From Proteobacteria bacterium UBA2363 (GTDB lineage Bacteria; Pseudomonadota; Gammaproteobacteria; Xanthomonadales; UBA2363), in the NCBI GenBank assembly GCA_002344355.1, contig DDTN01000022.1:174304-204421 (forward strand): a stretch of DNA of 30,118 nucleotides. The letters run 5' to 3'. The notes beneath the pieces were generated by a model, which saw only the letters and a program-made list of their open reading frames with translations, was not told the origin of the DNA and searched no databases. How positions within the stretch are numbered: the stretch's first letter is position 1; each line of letters starts with the position of its first letter. The translations under genes were made by a program, and so were the position numbers. Shown piece by piece: positions 14,899-22,875 of this stretch.

Positions 14899-16803
14899 AT
14901 GGCTAGCAGGATCGGAGTGGTGCTGGTGGCGGCGCTGGTGGCGGCGGCCTGCGGCCACGGTGGGGTATCCGGTCAGGTGGCCAGGGCCGGCGCGGCACCG
15001 GTGGACAGCGGCCTGCCCGCCTTCGCCGATGAGGCGGCGTGGCAGCGGTGGTTGGACCGGGTCCAGGCACGGGCGCGCGCGGAGGCCAGGCGTCAGCGTG
15101 CCCTGGTCTCGGCAGAGTCGTTGACCGCGCTGCCGGCGGCACCGGCGCCAGCGCCGGCCGAGGCCCCCGGCGAGTCGATCACCAACCTCCAGACCGCCGG
15201 CGTCGACGAGGGCGGCATCGTCAAGCGCCACGGCGAGCATCTGGTGGTGCTGCGTCGCGGCCGGCTGTTCACGGTGCGGATCGGCGGCGACGACCTGGCG
15301 CCGGTGGCGATGGTCGACGCCTTTGGGCCGGGGGTCGATCCGTCCGATGCCTGGTACGACGAGATGCTGGTCGGCGGCGACACCGTGGTGGTGATCGGCT
15401 ACAGCTACGCACGCGGCGGCACCGAACTGGTGCTGTTCGACATCGACGCCGGCGGTGGGCTTCGCCACCGCGACACCTACCACCTTCGCAGCAACGACTA
15501 CTACTCGGCCGGCAATTACGCCAGCCGCCTGATCGGCGACACCCTGGTCCTGTACACGCCGTACCGGCTCGGTGGCCACGCGGAACCGCAATTGCCGGGC
15601 CTGCGCCGCTGGCGTCCCGATGCGCTGCCGGGCGACTTCCGGCGCATCCTGCCGGCGACCCGGATCTTCCACACCGACGACGGCCTGGAATTGCCGCCGT
15701 GGAGCATGACCCTGCATACCGTGACCCGCTGCGACCTGGCGGCGGCGGTGCTGGACTGCTCGGCGACCGCCGTGCTTGGACCGCCCGGACGCGTGTTCTA
15801 CGTGTCCGCCGATTCCGTCTACATCTGGACCACGCGCCACGACCGGCAGGGACCGAACCGGTCCGTGCTGGTCAGGATGCCGCTCGACGACGGCGCGCCC
15901 TCGGCCCTGCTGACGCGCGGTGTGCCGATTGACCAGATGTCCTTCCTGCAGGGCGACGATGGCCACCTCAACGTGCTGGTGTCCGACGTCGGTCCGGGCG
16001 AGGGCATGTGGGGCGGTGACCGCGGCAGCGGCGGCCTGGCCCTGCTGCGGGTGGCACTGGCGCGCTTCGGCGACGGTCGCGCCGCCGCGCCGCCAGTCGC
16101 CTACCGGCGCCTGCCCGACCTGGCGCCCGGGGTGCGCGCCAACCGCTACATCGGCGACTGGCTGGTCTATGGCAGCGCGCCCTGGGGATGGCACAACAGC
16201 CCCGTGGACAAGCCGGGGCGGCCGCTCCATGCCCTGCGTCCGGCGGCGCGCGAGCCGGTCCTGTCGATCGACCTGGGCCATGGCGCCGAACGCATCGAGG
16301 CCCTGTCCGGGCACGCCCTGGTGGTCGGCGGTGCCAAGGGCGACCTGCACTTCAGCAGCCTGCGTCTCGATGGCGCGACGGCCTCGCTGGCGTCGGTCCT
16401 GGTCAGGCCGCAGGCGGCTCAGGCCGAGAGCCGGACGCACGGCTTCTTCTACCGCCCGTGGTCGGCGCAGGAGGGGATCATCGGCCTGCCCATCGTCGGC
16501 CCTGGCCGTGGTGGCGGCCGGATGGCGCAGCTGCATGGATCCGCGGCGGTCCTGTACCTGCGCAACCGCGACCTGGCGCTGGCCCCCGCCGGCGAGCTGG
16601 CGGCCAGCGACGAGGCCAGCGTCGACGACCACTGTCGCGCCAGCTGCGTCGACTGGTACGGCAACGCCCGGCCGATCTTCATCGGCGACCGCGTGTTCGC
16701 CCTGCTCGGCTACGAGCTGGTCGAGGGCAGGCTGGCCGGTGAGCGCATCGTCGAGCGCCGGCGCATCGGGTTCGCGCCGGGTGCGGCGGCGATCGCCGAC
16801 TGA
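14899..16803 (+). CDS. Beta-propeller-domain lipoprotein (PF09826-like)
   Basis: A 634-residue secreted protein. The N-terminus (RIGVVLVAALVAAAC) is a lipoprotein-type signal with candidate lipidated Cys18, although Ala at -3 is not the best lipobox. After an Ala/Pro-rich spacer comes TNLQTAGVDEGGIVK, close to the T-N-x-Q-x-x-G-V-D-E-x-D-I-V-K start of the Beta_propel family (PF09826, COG4880). Beta-strand repeats of hydrophobic and aromatic residues run to the end, with WSMTLHTVTRCDL, VSADSVYIWTT and a late CRASC pair that could form a disulfide. The biochemical role of the family is unknown. The ATG at 14899 has AGGAG seven bases upstream. It is a single gene, divergent from the lytic transglycosylase. 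Confidence 0.82.
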   Translation: MASRIGVVLVAALVAAACGHGGVSGQVARAGAAPVDSGLPAFADEAAWQRWLDRVQARARAEARRQRALVSAESLTALPAAPAPAPAEAPGESITNLQTAGVDEGGIVKRHGEHLVVLRRGRLFTVRIGGDDLAPVAMVDAFGPGVDPSDAWYDEMLVGGDTVVVIGYSYARGGTELVLFDIDAGGGLRHRDTYHLRSNDYYSAGNYASRLIGDTLVLYTPYRLGGHAEPQLPGLRRWRPDALPGDFRRILPATRIFHTDDGLELPPWSMTLHTVTRCDLAAAVLDCSATAVLGPPGRVFYVSADSVYIWTTRHDRQGPNRSVLVRMPLDDGAPSALLTRGVPIDQMSFLQGDDGHLNVLVSDVGPGEGMWGGDRGSGGLALLRVALARFGDGRAAAPPVAYRRLPDLAPGVRANRYIGDWLVYGSAPWGWHNSPVDKPGRPLHALRPAAREPVLSIDLGHGAERIEALSGHALVVGGAKGDLHFSSLRLDGATASLASVLVRPQAAQAESRTHGFFYRPWSAQEGIIGLPIVGPGRGGGRMAQLHGSAAVLYLRNRDLALAPAGELAASDEASVDDHCRASCVDWYGNARPIFIGDRVFALLGYELVEGRLAGERIVERRRIGFAPGAAAIAD

Positions 16804-16854
16804 GGTTTCGCCGATGCCGTGCGCGGGCGCCAGGTCCGGCCGCCGGCGGGCGCC

Positions 16855-17637
16855 TCAGCGCCCGCCGAACACCGGCGCCCGCTTGTCCATGAAGGCCTGG
16901 GTGCCCTCGCGCATGTCGGCGGTGCTGGCCAGGACCGCGAACAGCTGGGTCTCGTAGTCCAGGCCCTGGTCGGTGGCCATGTCGGCGCCCAGCACGACGG
17001 CGTCGATGACGCCGCGCAGCGCCTGCGGGGCCAGGGCGGCGAGCCGGGTCGCCAGCGCCATGGCACCGGCCATCAGGTCCGCCGCCGGCAGCACCTGGTT
17101 GACCAGGCCGAGCTGGTGGGCGCGCTGGGCGTCGATCGGTTCGCCGGCCAGGCACAGCTCCAGGGCGGCGGCGCGGCCGGCCAGGCGCGGCAGGCGCTGG
17201 GTGCCGCCGAAGCCCGGGATCAGGCCCAGCTTGACCTCGGGCTGGCCGATCCTGGCGTTGTCGGCGGCCAGGCGCAGGTGCGCGGCCATCGCCAGTTCGA
17301 AGCCGCCGCCCAGGGCGAAGCCGTTGAGCGCCGCGATCACCGGCTTGCCCAGCCGCTCGATCGAGCGCATCAGGGCCTGGCCGCGACGCGAGAAGTCGCG
17401 CAGCTCGACCGGATCCAGTGCGGCCATCTCGCCGATGTCGGCGCCGGCGACGAAGGCCTTGGGGCCGGCGCCGGTGAGCACCACCACGCGCACGGCATCG
17501 TCCTGCGCGGCCTGCCCGAAGGCGACGCTGAGCTCGGCGATGACCTCCCGGTTGAGCGCGTTCAGCTTGTCCGGTCGGTTGATCGTCAGGGTGCGCACGG
17601 CGCCCTGGTCGGCGCTCAGCAGGGTGCGGTAGCTCAT
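16855..17637 (-). CDS. Enoyl-CoA hydratase (crotonase family)
   Basis: Hydrates trans-2-enoyl-CoA to 3-hydroxyacyl-CoA, most likely in fatty-acid or amino-acid breakdown in the cytosol. The 260-residue product has the oxyanion-hole segments AFVAGADI and NGFALGGGFELAM, and both catalytic glutamates, E114 and E134 (QPEVKLGLIPGFGGTQRLPR). This separates it from the second crotonase at 23834-24601, which lacks the first one. The C-terminal FMDKRAPVFGGR matches short-chain hydratases. The ATG at 17637 gives MSYRTLL; the open frame upstream is not protein-like. A good -10 box (TACAAT) lies 34 bases upstream. It is a single gene, divergent from the FKBP gene. The exact substrate cannot be told. Confidence 0.9.
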   Translation of the reverse strand: MSYRTLLSADQGAVRTLTINRPDKLNALNREVIAELSVAFGQAAQDDAVRVVVLTGAGPKAFVAGADIGEMAALDPVELRDFSRRGQALMRSIERLGKPVIAALNGFALGGGFELAMAAHLRLAADNARIGQPEVKLGLIPGFGGTQRLPRLAGRAAALELCLAGEPIDAQRAHQLGLVNQVLPAADLMAGAMALATRLAALAPQALRGVIDAVVLGADMATDQGLDYETQLFAVLASTADMREGTQAFMDKRAPVFGGR

Positions 17638-17670
17638 CGCGGGATTCCGGTTCGGCGGGGTGGGGCGCCG

Positions 17671-17676
17671 ATTGTA
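17671..17676 (-). promoter_or_regulatory. -10 box of the enoyl-CoA hydratase gene
   Basis: On the minus strand this reads TACAAT, within gcctacaatcgg. It would start transcription about 27 bases before the ATG. It stands out against very GC-rich flanks. No clear -35 box is present. Confidence 0.5.
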
Positions 17677-17795
17677 GGCCGCGGCCGACGGCCGGGCGAC
17701 CGGCCCGCCGCGGCGGGCCACCGACGGGCACCGGCCGCCGCCGGCATGCTTGAACGGCCGCCAACGGGGTTTCCGCGCCCGCGGGGCGCTTCCAC

Positions 17796-17801
17796 TACAC
17801 T
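17796..17801 (+). promoter_or_regulatory. -10 box of the FKBP gene
   Basis: TACACT predicts a start near 17808 and a ~39-base leader before the ATG at 17847, which has a strong AGGAGG. A match to -35 is lacking, as for the other boxes in this window. Confidence 0.45.
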
Positions 17802-17846
17802 TCGCCGCTGCGTACAAACCGCGTCGCACCCCCCAGGAGGTTCTTC

Positions 17847-18554
17847 ATGCTGTTCCGTCGTGCCGCGCTCGTGCTTGCGGCCCTCTTCGCCACCGCCGCC
17901 GTCGCCCAGGACCCGCAGTCCGGCGAGCGCCCGGCCATCCCGGCCACCGACAAGAACAAGCTGAGCTATGCGATCGGCTACGAGCTCGGTTCCGACTTCC
18001 GCGAAAAGAGCGCGGACATCGACGTCAACACCGTGATCCGCGCCATCCAGGATGCCGCTGCCGGCCGCAACCCGACGGTCCCTGCCGAGGAGATGCGCGC
18101 CAACCTGATGGCGTTCCAGGCGCGCATGCGCGAGGAGGCGGTCGGCCGCCTGCGCCAGCTCGCCGCGGAGAACAAGACCCGAAGCGATCGCTTCATGGCC
18201 GAGAACCGCTCCAAGACCGGCATCCAGGCGCTGCCCAACGGCATCCAGTACCGCGTCATCGAGGCCGGCAGCGGCCGCAGCCCGACCGCCCAGAGCGAGG
18301 TCAGCATCCACTATCGCGGCTCGATCGCCGCGACCGGCCTGGAGTTCGACAGCTCGTTCGCGCGCGGCCAGCCGGTGACCTTCAAGGTCAACGAGGTGCT
18401 GCGCGGCTGGCAGGAGATCCTGCCGCGCATGAAGACCGGCGACCACTGGCAGGTCTTCCTGCCGCCGGACATGGCGTACGGCGAGCGCGGCCAGCCGCCG
18501 ATCGGCCCCAACGAGGCGCTGGCATTCGACATCAAGCTGATCGAAGTGAAGTAA
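17847..18554 (+). CDS. Periplasmic FKBP-type peptidyl-prolyl isomerase (Mip/FkpA type)
   Basis: Speeds up cis-trans isomerisation of prolyl bonds and acts as a folding helper in the periplasm. The 235 residues begin with a signal peptide (FRRAALVLAALFATAAVA, cut before QDPQ). The N-terminal helical dimerisation domain (about 30-120) has KLSYAIGYELGSDF, as in Mip/FkpA proteins. The C-terminal FKBP domain (about 125-235) has VSIHYRGSI, GLEFDSSF, VLRGWQEILPRMKTGD and AYGERG with IGPNEALAFDIKL. The start has AGGAGG at seven bases. A stem-loop follows at 18581-18602. Mip, FkpA and FklB are close in sequence, so I leave the symbol empty. Confidence 0.93.
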   Translation: MLFRRAALVLAALFATAAVAQDPQSGERPAIPATDKNKLSYAIGYELGSDFREKSADIDVNTVIRAIQDAAAGRNPTVPAEEMRANLMAFQARMREEAVGRLRQLAAENKTRSDRFMAENRSKTGIQALPNGIQYRVIEAGSGRSPTAQSEVSIHYRGSIAATGLEFDSSFARGQPVTFKVNEVLRGWQEILPRMKTGDHWQVFLPPDMAYGERGQPPIGPNEALAFDIKLIEVK

Positions 18555-18580
18555 GCCGAACCCCCCGGGGCACGGCCGGC

Positions 18581-18602
18581 CGGGGCGGAGCGATCCGCCC
18601 CG
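18581..18602 (+). terminator. Probable terminator after the FKBP gene
   Basis: CGGGGCGGA (18581-18589) pairs perfectly with TCCGCCCCG (18594-18602) around GCGA, a GNRA-type tetraloop. Only CTGCATTTG follows, so the T-run is weak. It starts 26 bases after the FKBP stop codon and separates it from the DUF1289 gene. Confidence 0.6.
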
Positions 18603-18640
18603 CTGCATTTGTGGCCCCGCTCCGCGAGCGAAGACGCACC

Positions 18641-18838
18641 GTGTCCGCACCCTCCAGCGCCCAGCCCATCCTCAGCCCGTGCACCGGCGTGTGCACGCTG
18701 GGCGGCGACGGCTACTGCGTGGGCTGCCTGCGCAGCGCGGCCGAGATCGGCGGCTGGCTGACCATGGGCGAGGCGGCGCGCAGCCGGATCATGGACGAGG
18801 TGCTGCCGCGCCGCGAGCGGGAGCGCGGCCTTGCCTGA
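18641..18838 (+). CDS. DUF1289 small zinc-finger-like protein
   Basis: A 65-residue protein with the four-cysteine pattern of DUF1289 (PF06945): C14 and C18 (SPCTGVC), C26 and C29 (GYCVGCLRS). The usual EIGGWLTMGEAARSRIM and an RR-rich end follow. The cysteines probably hold one metal ion; the function is not known, and no enzyme residues are evident. I chose the GTG at 18641, 12 residues before the first motif; another in-frame GTG lies at 18611. The ribosome binding site is weak. It overlaps nudL by eight bases. DUF1289 genes are often found beside housekeeping genes, so position says little. Confidence 0.85.
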   Translation: MSAPSSAQPILSPCTGVCTLGGDGYCVGCLRSAAEIGGWLTMGEAARSRIMDEVLPRRERERGLA

Positions 18839-19457
18839 CGCCACCGCCAGTGCCTGGTCGGATCTCGCCCAGCGGCTGCTGCCCCTGGCCGGCGATCCGG
18901 CGCTGCCGCCCGACAACCTCGAGGCGCTCGAGCGCTGGTGGGGCGGCCCGCGGCCGCTGCGGCCGGCCGCGGTGCTGGTCGGCCTGGTGCCGCGACCGGA
19001 CGGCCTGCGCGTGCTGCTCACCCGCCGCCAGGAGGGCCTGACCCACCACGGCGGCCAGGTCAGTTTCCCCGGCGGCAGGATCGACGCGGGCGACGCCGAC
19101 GCCGTCGCCGCCGCGGTGCGTGAGACCCAGGAGGAGATCGGCGTGGGCGCCGGCCAGGTGCGCCCCCTGGGGCGGGTCGAACCGCTGGCGACGGTCAGCC
19201 AGTACCTGGTGCAGCCGGTGGTGGCCCTGGTCGATCCCGCCTACCGGCTTCGCCTGTGCGCCGGGGAGGTCAGCTGCGCCTTCGAGCTGCCGCTGGCGCT
19301 GGCCGCCCGGCGCGAGCTGTGGCAGCCCTATCCGCTGCCGCGCCCGGGCCTGGAGGTCGAGCTGCGGGCGCTGGAATTCGAGGGTCACACCATCTGGGGC
19401 GCCACCGCGATGATCCTGGAGCGCCTGCTGGCGCGCCTGCGCGGAATGCCGCTGTGA
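18831..19457 (+). CDS. nudL: CoA pyrophosphatase, Nudix hydrolase (NudL/YeaB type)
   Basis: Hydrolyses coenzyme A or its oxidised or acylated forms to 3',5'-ADP and phosphopantetheine, in the family view. The 208-residue product has the CoA-diphosphatase signature LTRRQEGLTHHGGQVSFPGG followed by RIDAGD and the Nudix core RETQEEIG. The first Glu of the standard Nudix box is replaced by Asp, as in YeaB. The start is TTG at 18831: it gives the expected N-terminal length and no ATG or GTG is better placed. It overlaps DUF1289 by eight bases, and its TGA overlaps the GTG start of sseA. Coupled translation of all three is likely. Confidence 0.9.
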   Translation: MPDATASAWSDLAQRLLPLAGDPALPPDNLEALERWWGGPRPLRPAAVLVGLVPRPDGLRVLLTRRQEGLTHHGGQVSFPGGRIDAGDADAVAAAVRETQEEIGVGAGQVRPLGRVEPLATVSQYLVQPVVALVDPAYRLRLCAGEVSCAFELPLALAARRELWQPYPLPRPGLEVELRALEFEGHTIWGATAMILERLLARLRGMPL

Positions 19458-20314
19458 GCTTCCCCGACACCGTGATTGCGGCGGCGCAGGTGGTGGCGCG
19501 GCTCGACGATCCGACCCTGGTGCTCCTGGACTGCCGCTACGACCTGGCCGACGCCAACGCCGGCTGGCAGGCCTACGGCCGCAGCCACCTGCCCGGCGCG
19601 CGCTACGCCCATCTGGACACCGACCTCAGCGACCTCGGCCGCTCCGGCCTGGGCCGGCATCCGCTGCCCGATCCCGACGTGTTCGCCGCGATCTGCGGCC
19701 GCTGGGGCATCGGTCCGGAGACCGACGTGGCCTGCTACGACGCCGCCGGCGGTGCGCTGGCCGCGGCCCGCGCCTGGTGGCTGCTGCGCGCCTGCGGGCA
19801 CCGGCGGGTGGCGGTGCTGGACGGCGGCTGGACGGCCTGGACCGCGGCCGGCCTGCCGGTGTCCGACGACCGGCCGCTGCGCAGGATCGGCGACTACCCG
19901 CGCGGGGCGAGCACGCTGGGCGCCGCCTGCGAGGATGCCGGGGCGCTGGCCGCCGCGCTCGCCGCCGGCGACATCCTGCTGCTGGATGCGCGCGCGACCG
20001 CGCGCTTTCGTGGCGAGGTCGAGCCGATCGACGCCCGTGCCGGCCACGTGCCGGGCGCGCGCAACCGGCCCTACACCGAGAACCTCGCCGCCGATGGCGC
20101 CTTCCTGGCGCCGTCCGGGCTGCGCCGGCAGTTCGAGATCCTGCTCGACGGCCGTCCGCCGAGCCAGGTGGTGCACATGTGCGGCTCCGGGGTCACCGCC
20201 GTGCACAACCTGCTGGCGATGGAGCATGCCGGCCTGCACGGCTCGCGGCTGTACGCGCCGTCCTGGAGCGGCTGGATCACCGACCCGGCGCGGCCGGTCG
20301 CGCGCGGCGGCTGA
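19454..20314 (+). CDS. sseA: 3-mercaptopyruvate / thiosulfate sulfurtransferase
   Basis: Transfers a sulfane sulfur from 3-mercaptopyruvate or thiosulfate to a thiol or cyanide acceptor. The 286-residue product has two rhodanese domains: an inactive N-terminal one (about 1-145; LLDCRYDL, GRSHLPGARYAHLD) and an active C-terminal one. The catalytic Cys243 lies in CGSGVTA, the loop typical of mercaptopyruvate sulfurtransferases rather than thiosulfate-type rhodanese (CRKGVTA). LLLDARATARFRGEVEPID and GHVPGARN are conserved. The start is GTG at 19454, overlapping the nudL stop. It is the last gene of the tight DUF1289-nudL-sseA cluster. The cytosolic location fits the lack of a signal peptide. 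Confidence 0.9.
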   Translation: MSFPDTVIAAAQVVARLDDPTLVLLDCRYDLADANAGWQAYGRSHLPGARYAHLDTDLSDLGRSGLGRHPLPDPDVFAAICGRWGIGPETDVACYDAAGGALAAARAWWLLRACGHRRVAVLDGGWTAWTAAGLPVSDDRPLRRIGDYPRGASTLGAACEDAGALAAALAAGDILLLDARATARFRGEVEPIDARAGHVPGARNRPYTENLAADGAFLAPSGLRRQFEILLDGRPPSQVVHMCGSGVTAVHNLLAMEHAGLHGSRLYAPSWSGWITDPARPVARGG

Positions 20315-20461
20315 GCCGCCGGGGCGCAAGCCGCCGATCCGCCGGAAGGCGAGCGCCGGCGTCCATCCCGATCCTCGCGCCGATTCGACCGGCGACCGTC
20401 ATGGCCACGTCATCCGGGGACGGCATCGTGCGCGGCTTCCGGGGCTGACGAGGATCAGGGG

Positions 20462-21793
20462 ATGGGATTGCCGGCACCGCGGCTTGCGCCGCTGCGCGCA
20501 TTCGGCCTCGCGATGCTGCTGGCCTGCCTGTCGCTGCCGGCGGTCGCCGACACCCTGCGCATCCATGGCTCCAACACGGTCGGCGAACGCCTGGCGGCGG
20601 CGCTGGCGGAGCGCTGGCTGGCCGGCCAGGACGGTCCGGCACCGGTCTGGCGTGGGCTGGCGGCGGGCGAGCGGGAACTGGTCGTCGGCGCGCACAGGGT
20701 GCAGCTGCACAGCCATGGCTCGAACACCGGGCTGCGCGACCTGCTCGCCGGCCAGGCCGACATCGCGATGTCGTCGCGGCCGGCGAGCGCCGCGGAGATC
20801 GCCGCGGCGGAGCGCGCCGGAATGGGACGCCTGGATGCCGCCGGCCAGGAGTACGTGGTGGCGCTGGACGGCCTCGCGGTCATCGTGCACCCGGACAATC
20901 CGCTGGCGGAGCTGGACCTGGCCACCGTGCGGCGCCTGTTCACCGGCCAGGTCCGGGACTGGCGCGAGCTGGGCGGCCGGTCCGGACCGGTGCGCCTGCA
21001 TGCCCGCGACGACCGCTCGGGCACCTGGGAGACGTTCCGGACCATGGTGCTGGGCGATGCCGCGCTGGCCACCGCCGCCATTCGCTACGAGTCCAGCGAG
21101 GCGCTCGCCGACGCCGTCGCCGGCGACCCGCGGGCGATCGGCTTCGTCGGCCTGGGCGGCGCCCGGCGCGCCCGCGCCCTTGCCGTCGGGGACGAGGGGA
21201 CCCGTGCGCTTCTGCCGGGCGACGACTCGGTGGCGGTCGAGGACTACCTGCTCAGCCGCCGCCTCTACCTGTACCTGCGCAGCGACGCCGCGCCCCGGGC
21301 GCGGGCGTTCGCCGAGTTCGCGGTGGGCCAGGCGGCACAGCCGCTGGTGGCGCAGGCCGGCTTCGTGCCGCAGACCGTCCGCGTGGTCGCGGCGCCGCCT
21401 GCCGCCGACGCACCGGCGGCGTACCGGCAGGTGGTGACCGGCGCCCGGCGCCTGTCGCTCAATTTCCGCTTCAGCCAGGGCGTCGGCGTGCTCGACAGCC
21501 GGGCGCATCGCGACCTCGATCGCCTGGTGGCGTTCCTGTCCGACCCGGCGCGGGCCGGCCTGGGCGTGCGCCTGGTCGGCTTCGTCGAGGCCGCCGAGAC
21601 GCTGCCCTACCTGGCGCTGGCGCTGTCCAACGAACGCGTCGACTACATCGCCGACCAGCTTTCCCGGCGCGGCATCCGGGTCACCCGGGCGCGCGGCCTG
21701 GGCGGCGCCCTGCCGGTGGCCTCCAGCGCCACCGAATGGGGCCGGCAGCGCAACCGGCGCGTCGAGGTCTGGATCGCCGAGGCCGGCGGCTGA
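20462..21793 (+). CDS. PstS-like substrate-binding / OmpA-like fusion protein
   Basis: A 443-residue exported protein: a signal peptide (FGLAMLLACLSLPAVA, cut near 29), a phosphate-binding-like domain (about 30-315) and an OmpA C-terminal-like domain (about 335-440). The first has IHGSNTVGERLAAAL, the ligand-loop pattern HGSNTGLRDLLAGQADIAMSSR and HARDDRSGTWETF. The second has FSQGVGVLDSRAHRDLDRLV, LSNERVDYIADQL (R392) and NRRVEVWI. The OmpA Asp that normally binds diaminopimelate appears as Glu376 (VGFVEAAE). It may sense or hold phosphate near the cell wall; the function is inferred. No PstABC genes are nearby. The ATG has AGGA seven bases before it. It starts 147 bases after sseA, so co-transcription is uncertain. 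Confidence 0.85.
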   Translation: MGLPAPRLAPLRAFGLAMLLACLSLPAVADTLRIHGSNTVGERLAAALAERWLAGQDGPAPVWRGLAAGERELVVGAHRVQLHSHGSNTGLRDLLAGQADIAMSSRPASAAEIAAAERAGMGRLDAAGQEYVVALDGLAVIVHPDNPLAELDLATVRRLFTGQVRDWRELGGRSGPVRLHARDDRSGTWETFRTMVLGDAALATAAIRYESSEALADAVAGDPRAIGFVGLGGARRARALAVGDEGTRALLPGDDSVAVEDYLLSRRLYLYLRSDAAPRARAFAEFAVGQAAQPLVAQAGFVPQTVRVVAAPPAADAPAAYRQVVTGARRLSLNFRFSQGVGVLDSRAHRDLDRLVAFLSDPARAGLGVRLVGFVEAAETLPYLALALSNERVDYIADQLSRRGIRVTRARGLGGALPVASSATEWGRQRNRRVEVWIAEAGG

Positions 21794-21816
21794 GGCCCGG
21801 CCGTCGACCGCCGGAT

Positions 21817-22875
21817 TCAGTCCGCGGCGTCGCCGCCGCCGTCGGCCACCCGCCAGTGCAGGCTCCGGCCGGCCCAGTACGGCACGATGCCGCCGTCGCC
21901 GAACGGCAGCTCGTCGGCGACCGTCCAGGCCGTCCGTTCCAGGGTCACTCGGCCGGTATTGCGTGGCAGCCGGTAGAAGTCGGCGCCATGGTGGCTGGCG
22001 AACGCCTCCAGGCGATCCAGGCAGCCCAGCTCCTCGAACACCTGCGCGTACAGCGGCAGCGCCGCCGGCGCCGAATAGCAGCCGGCGCAGCCGCAGTCCG
22101 ACTCCTTGTCGCGGCGCGCGTGCGGCGCCGAGTCGCTGCCCAGGAAGAATCGCGGATCGCCGCTGGCGACGGCGGCGCGCAGCGCCTCCTGGTGGCGGCG
22201 CCGCTTGAGCACCGGCAGGCACCAGTGGTGCGGGCGCAGGCCGCCGGCGAACAGGTCGTTGCGGTTCATCAGCAGGTGCTGCGGCGTCACCGTGGCCGCC
22301 ACCCCCGGCCGCGCCTGCCGCACGAAGGCGACGGCGTCGGCGGTGGTGACGTGCTCGAAGACCACGCGCAGCGCAGGGAAGGCCTCGACGATCGGCGCCA
22401 GGTGGCGCTCGATGAACACCGCCTCGCGGTCGAACACGTCGACCTGCGCATCGGTGACCTCGCCGTGCACCAGCAGGGGCAGGTCGGCCTCCTGCATGGC
22501 CGCCAGCAGGGGCCAGATGCGGCGCACGTCGGCGACCCCGGACTGCGAGTTGGTGGTGGCGCCGGCCGGATAGAGCTTGGCGCCGTGGACGATGCCGGAG
22601 GCGCGCGCCGTGGCGATCTCGGCGATCGCCGTGGCCTCGGTCAGGTACAGGGTCATCAGCGGTTCGAAGCCGCTGCCGGCCGGCGCCGCGGCCAGGATGC
22701 GGTCGCGATAGGCCCGCGCCTGCGCGGTGGTGGTCACCGGCGGCACCAGGTTGGGCATGACGATGGCGCGCGCGAACACCGCCGCGGTCGGCGCCACCGT
22801 CTGCGCCAGCACGGCGCCGTCGCGCAGGTGCAGGTGCCAGTCGTCGGGGCGGGTCAGGGTCAGGCGGTCGGTCAT
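21817..22875 (-). CDS. pyrC: Dihydroorotase, type II
   Basis: Cyclises N-carbamoyl-aspartate to dihydroorotate in pyrimidine synthesis, as a cytosolic zinc enzyme. The 352-residue product is close to E. coli PyrC (348). Metal ligands are visible: H14 and H16 (DDWHLHLRDG), the carboxylated lysine K100 (HGAKLYPAGATTNS), H137 (LLVHGEV), H175 (FEHVTTADAV) and D248 (LGSDSAPH). The start ATG overlaps the tsaC stop by four bases (ATGA), so it should be co-translated with it. It is the last gene of the minus-strand unit and ends 23 bases from the convergent PstS-OmpA gene. Together with prs this places two nucleotide-precursor genes in the window, though not in one operon. Confidence 0.96.
   Translation of the reverse strand: MTDRLTLTRPDDWHLHLRDGAVLAQTVAPTAAVFARAIVMPNLVPPVTTTAQARAYRDRILAAAPAGSGFEPLMTLYLTEATAIAEIATARASGIVHGAKLYPAGATTNSQSGVADVRRIWPLLAAMQEADLPLLVHGEVTDAQVDVFDREAVFIERHLAPIVEAFPALRVVFEHVTTADAVAFVRQARPGVAATVTPQHLLMNRNDLFAGGLRPHHWCLPVLKRRRHQEALRAAVASGDPRFFLGSDSAPHARRDKESDCGCAGCYSAPAALPLYAQVFEELGCLDRLEAFASHHGADFYRLPRNTGRVTLERTAWTVADELPFGDGGIVPYWAGRSLHWRVADGGGDAAD

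Noticed and set aside
18831..18838. A sequencing frameshift joining DUF1289 and nudL
   Set aside because: Both products are complete with their own family ends, so a normal eight-base overlap with a TTG start is the simpler reading.
20401..20448. A 15-codon open frame with ATG just before the PstS-OmpA gene
   Set aside because: It could be a leader peptide, but it has no clear ribosome binding site and no run of regulatory codons. Chance explains it.
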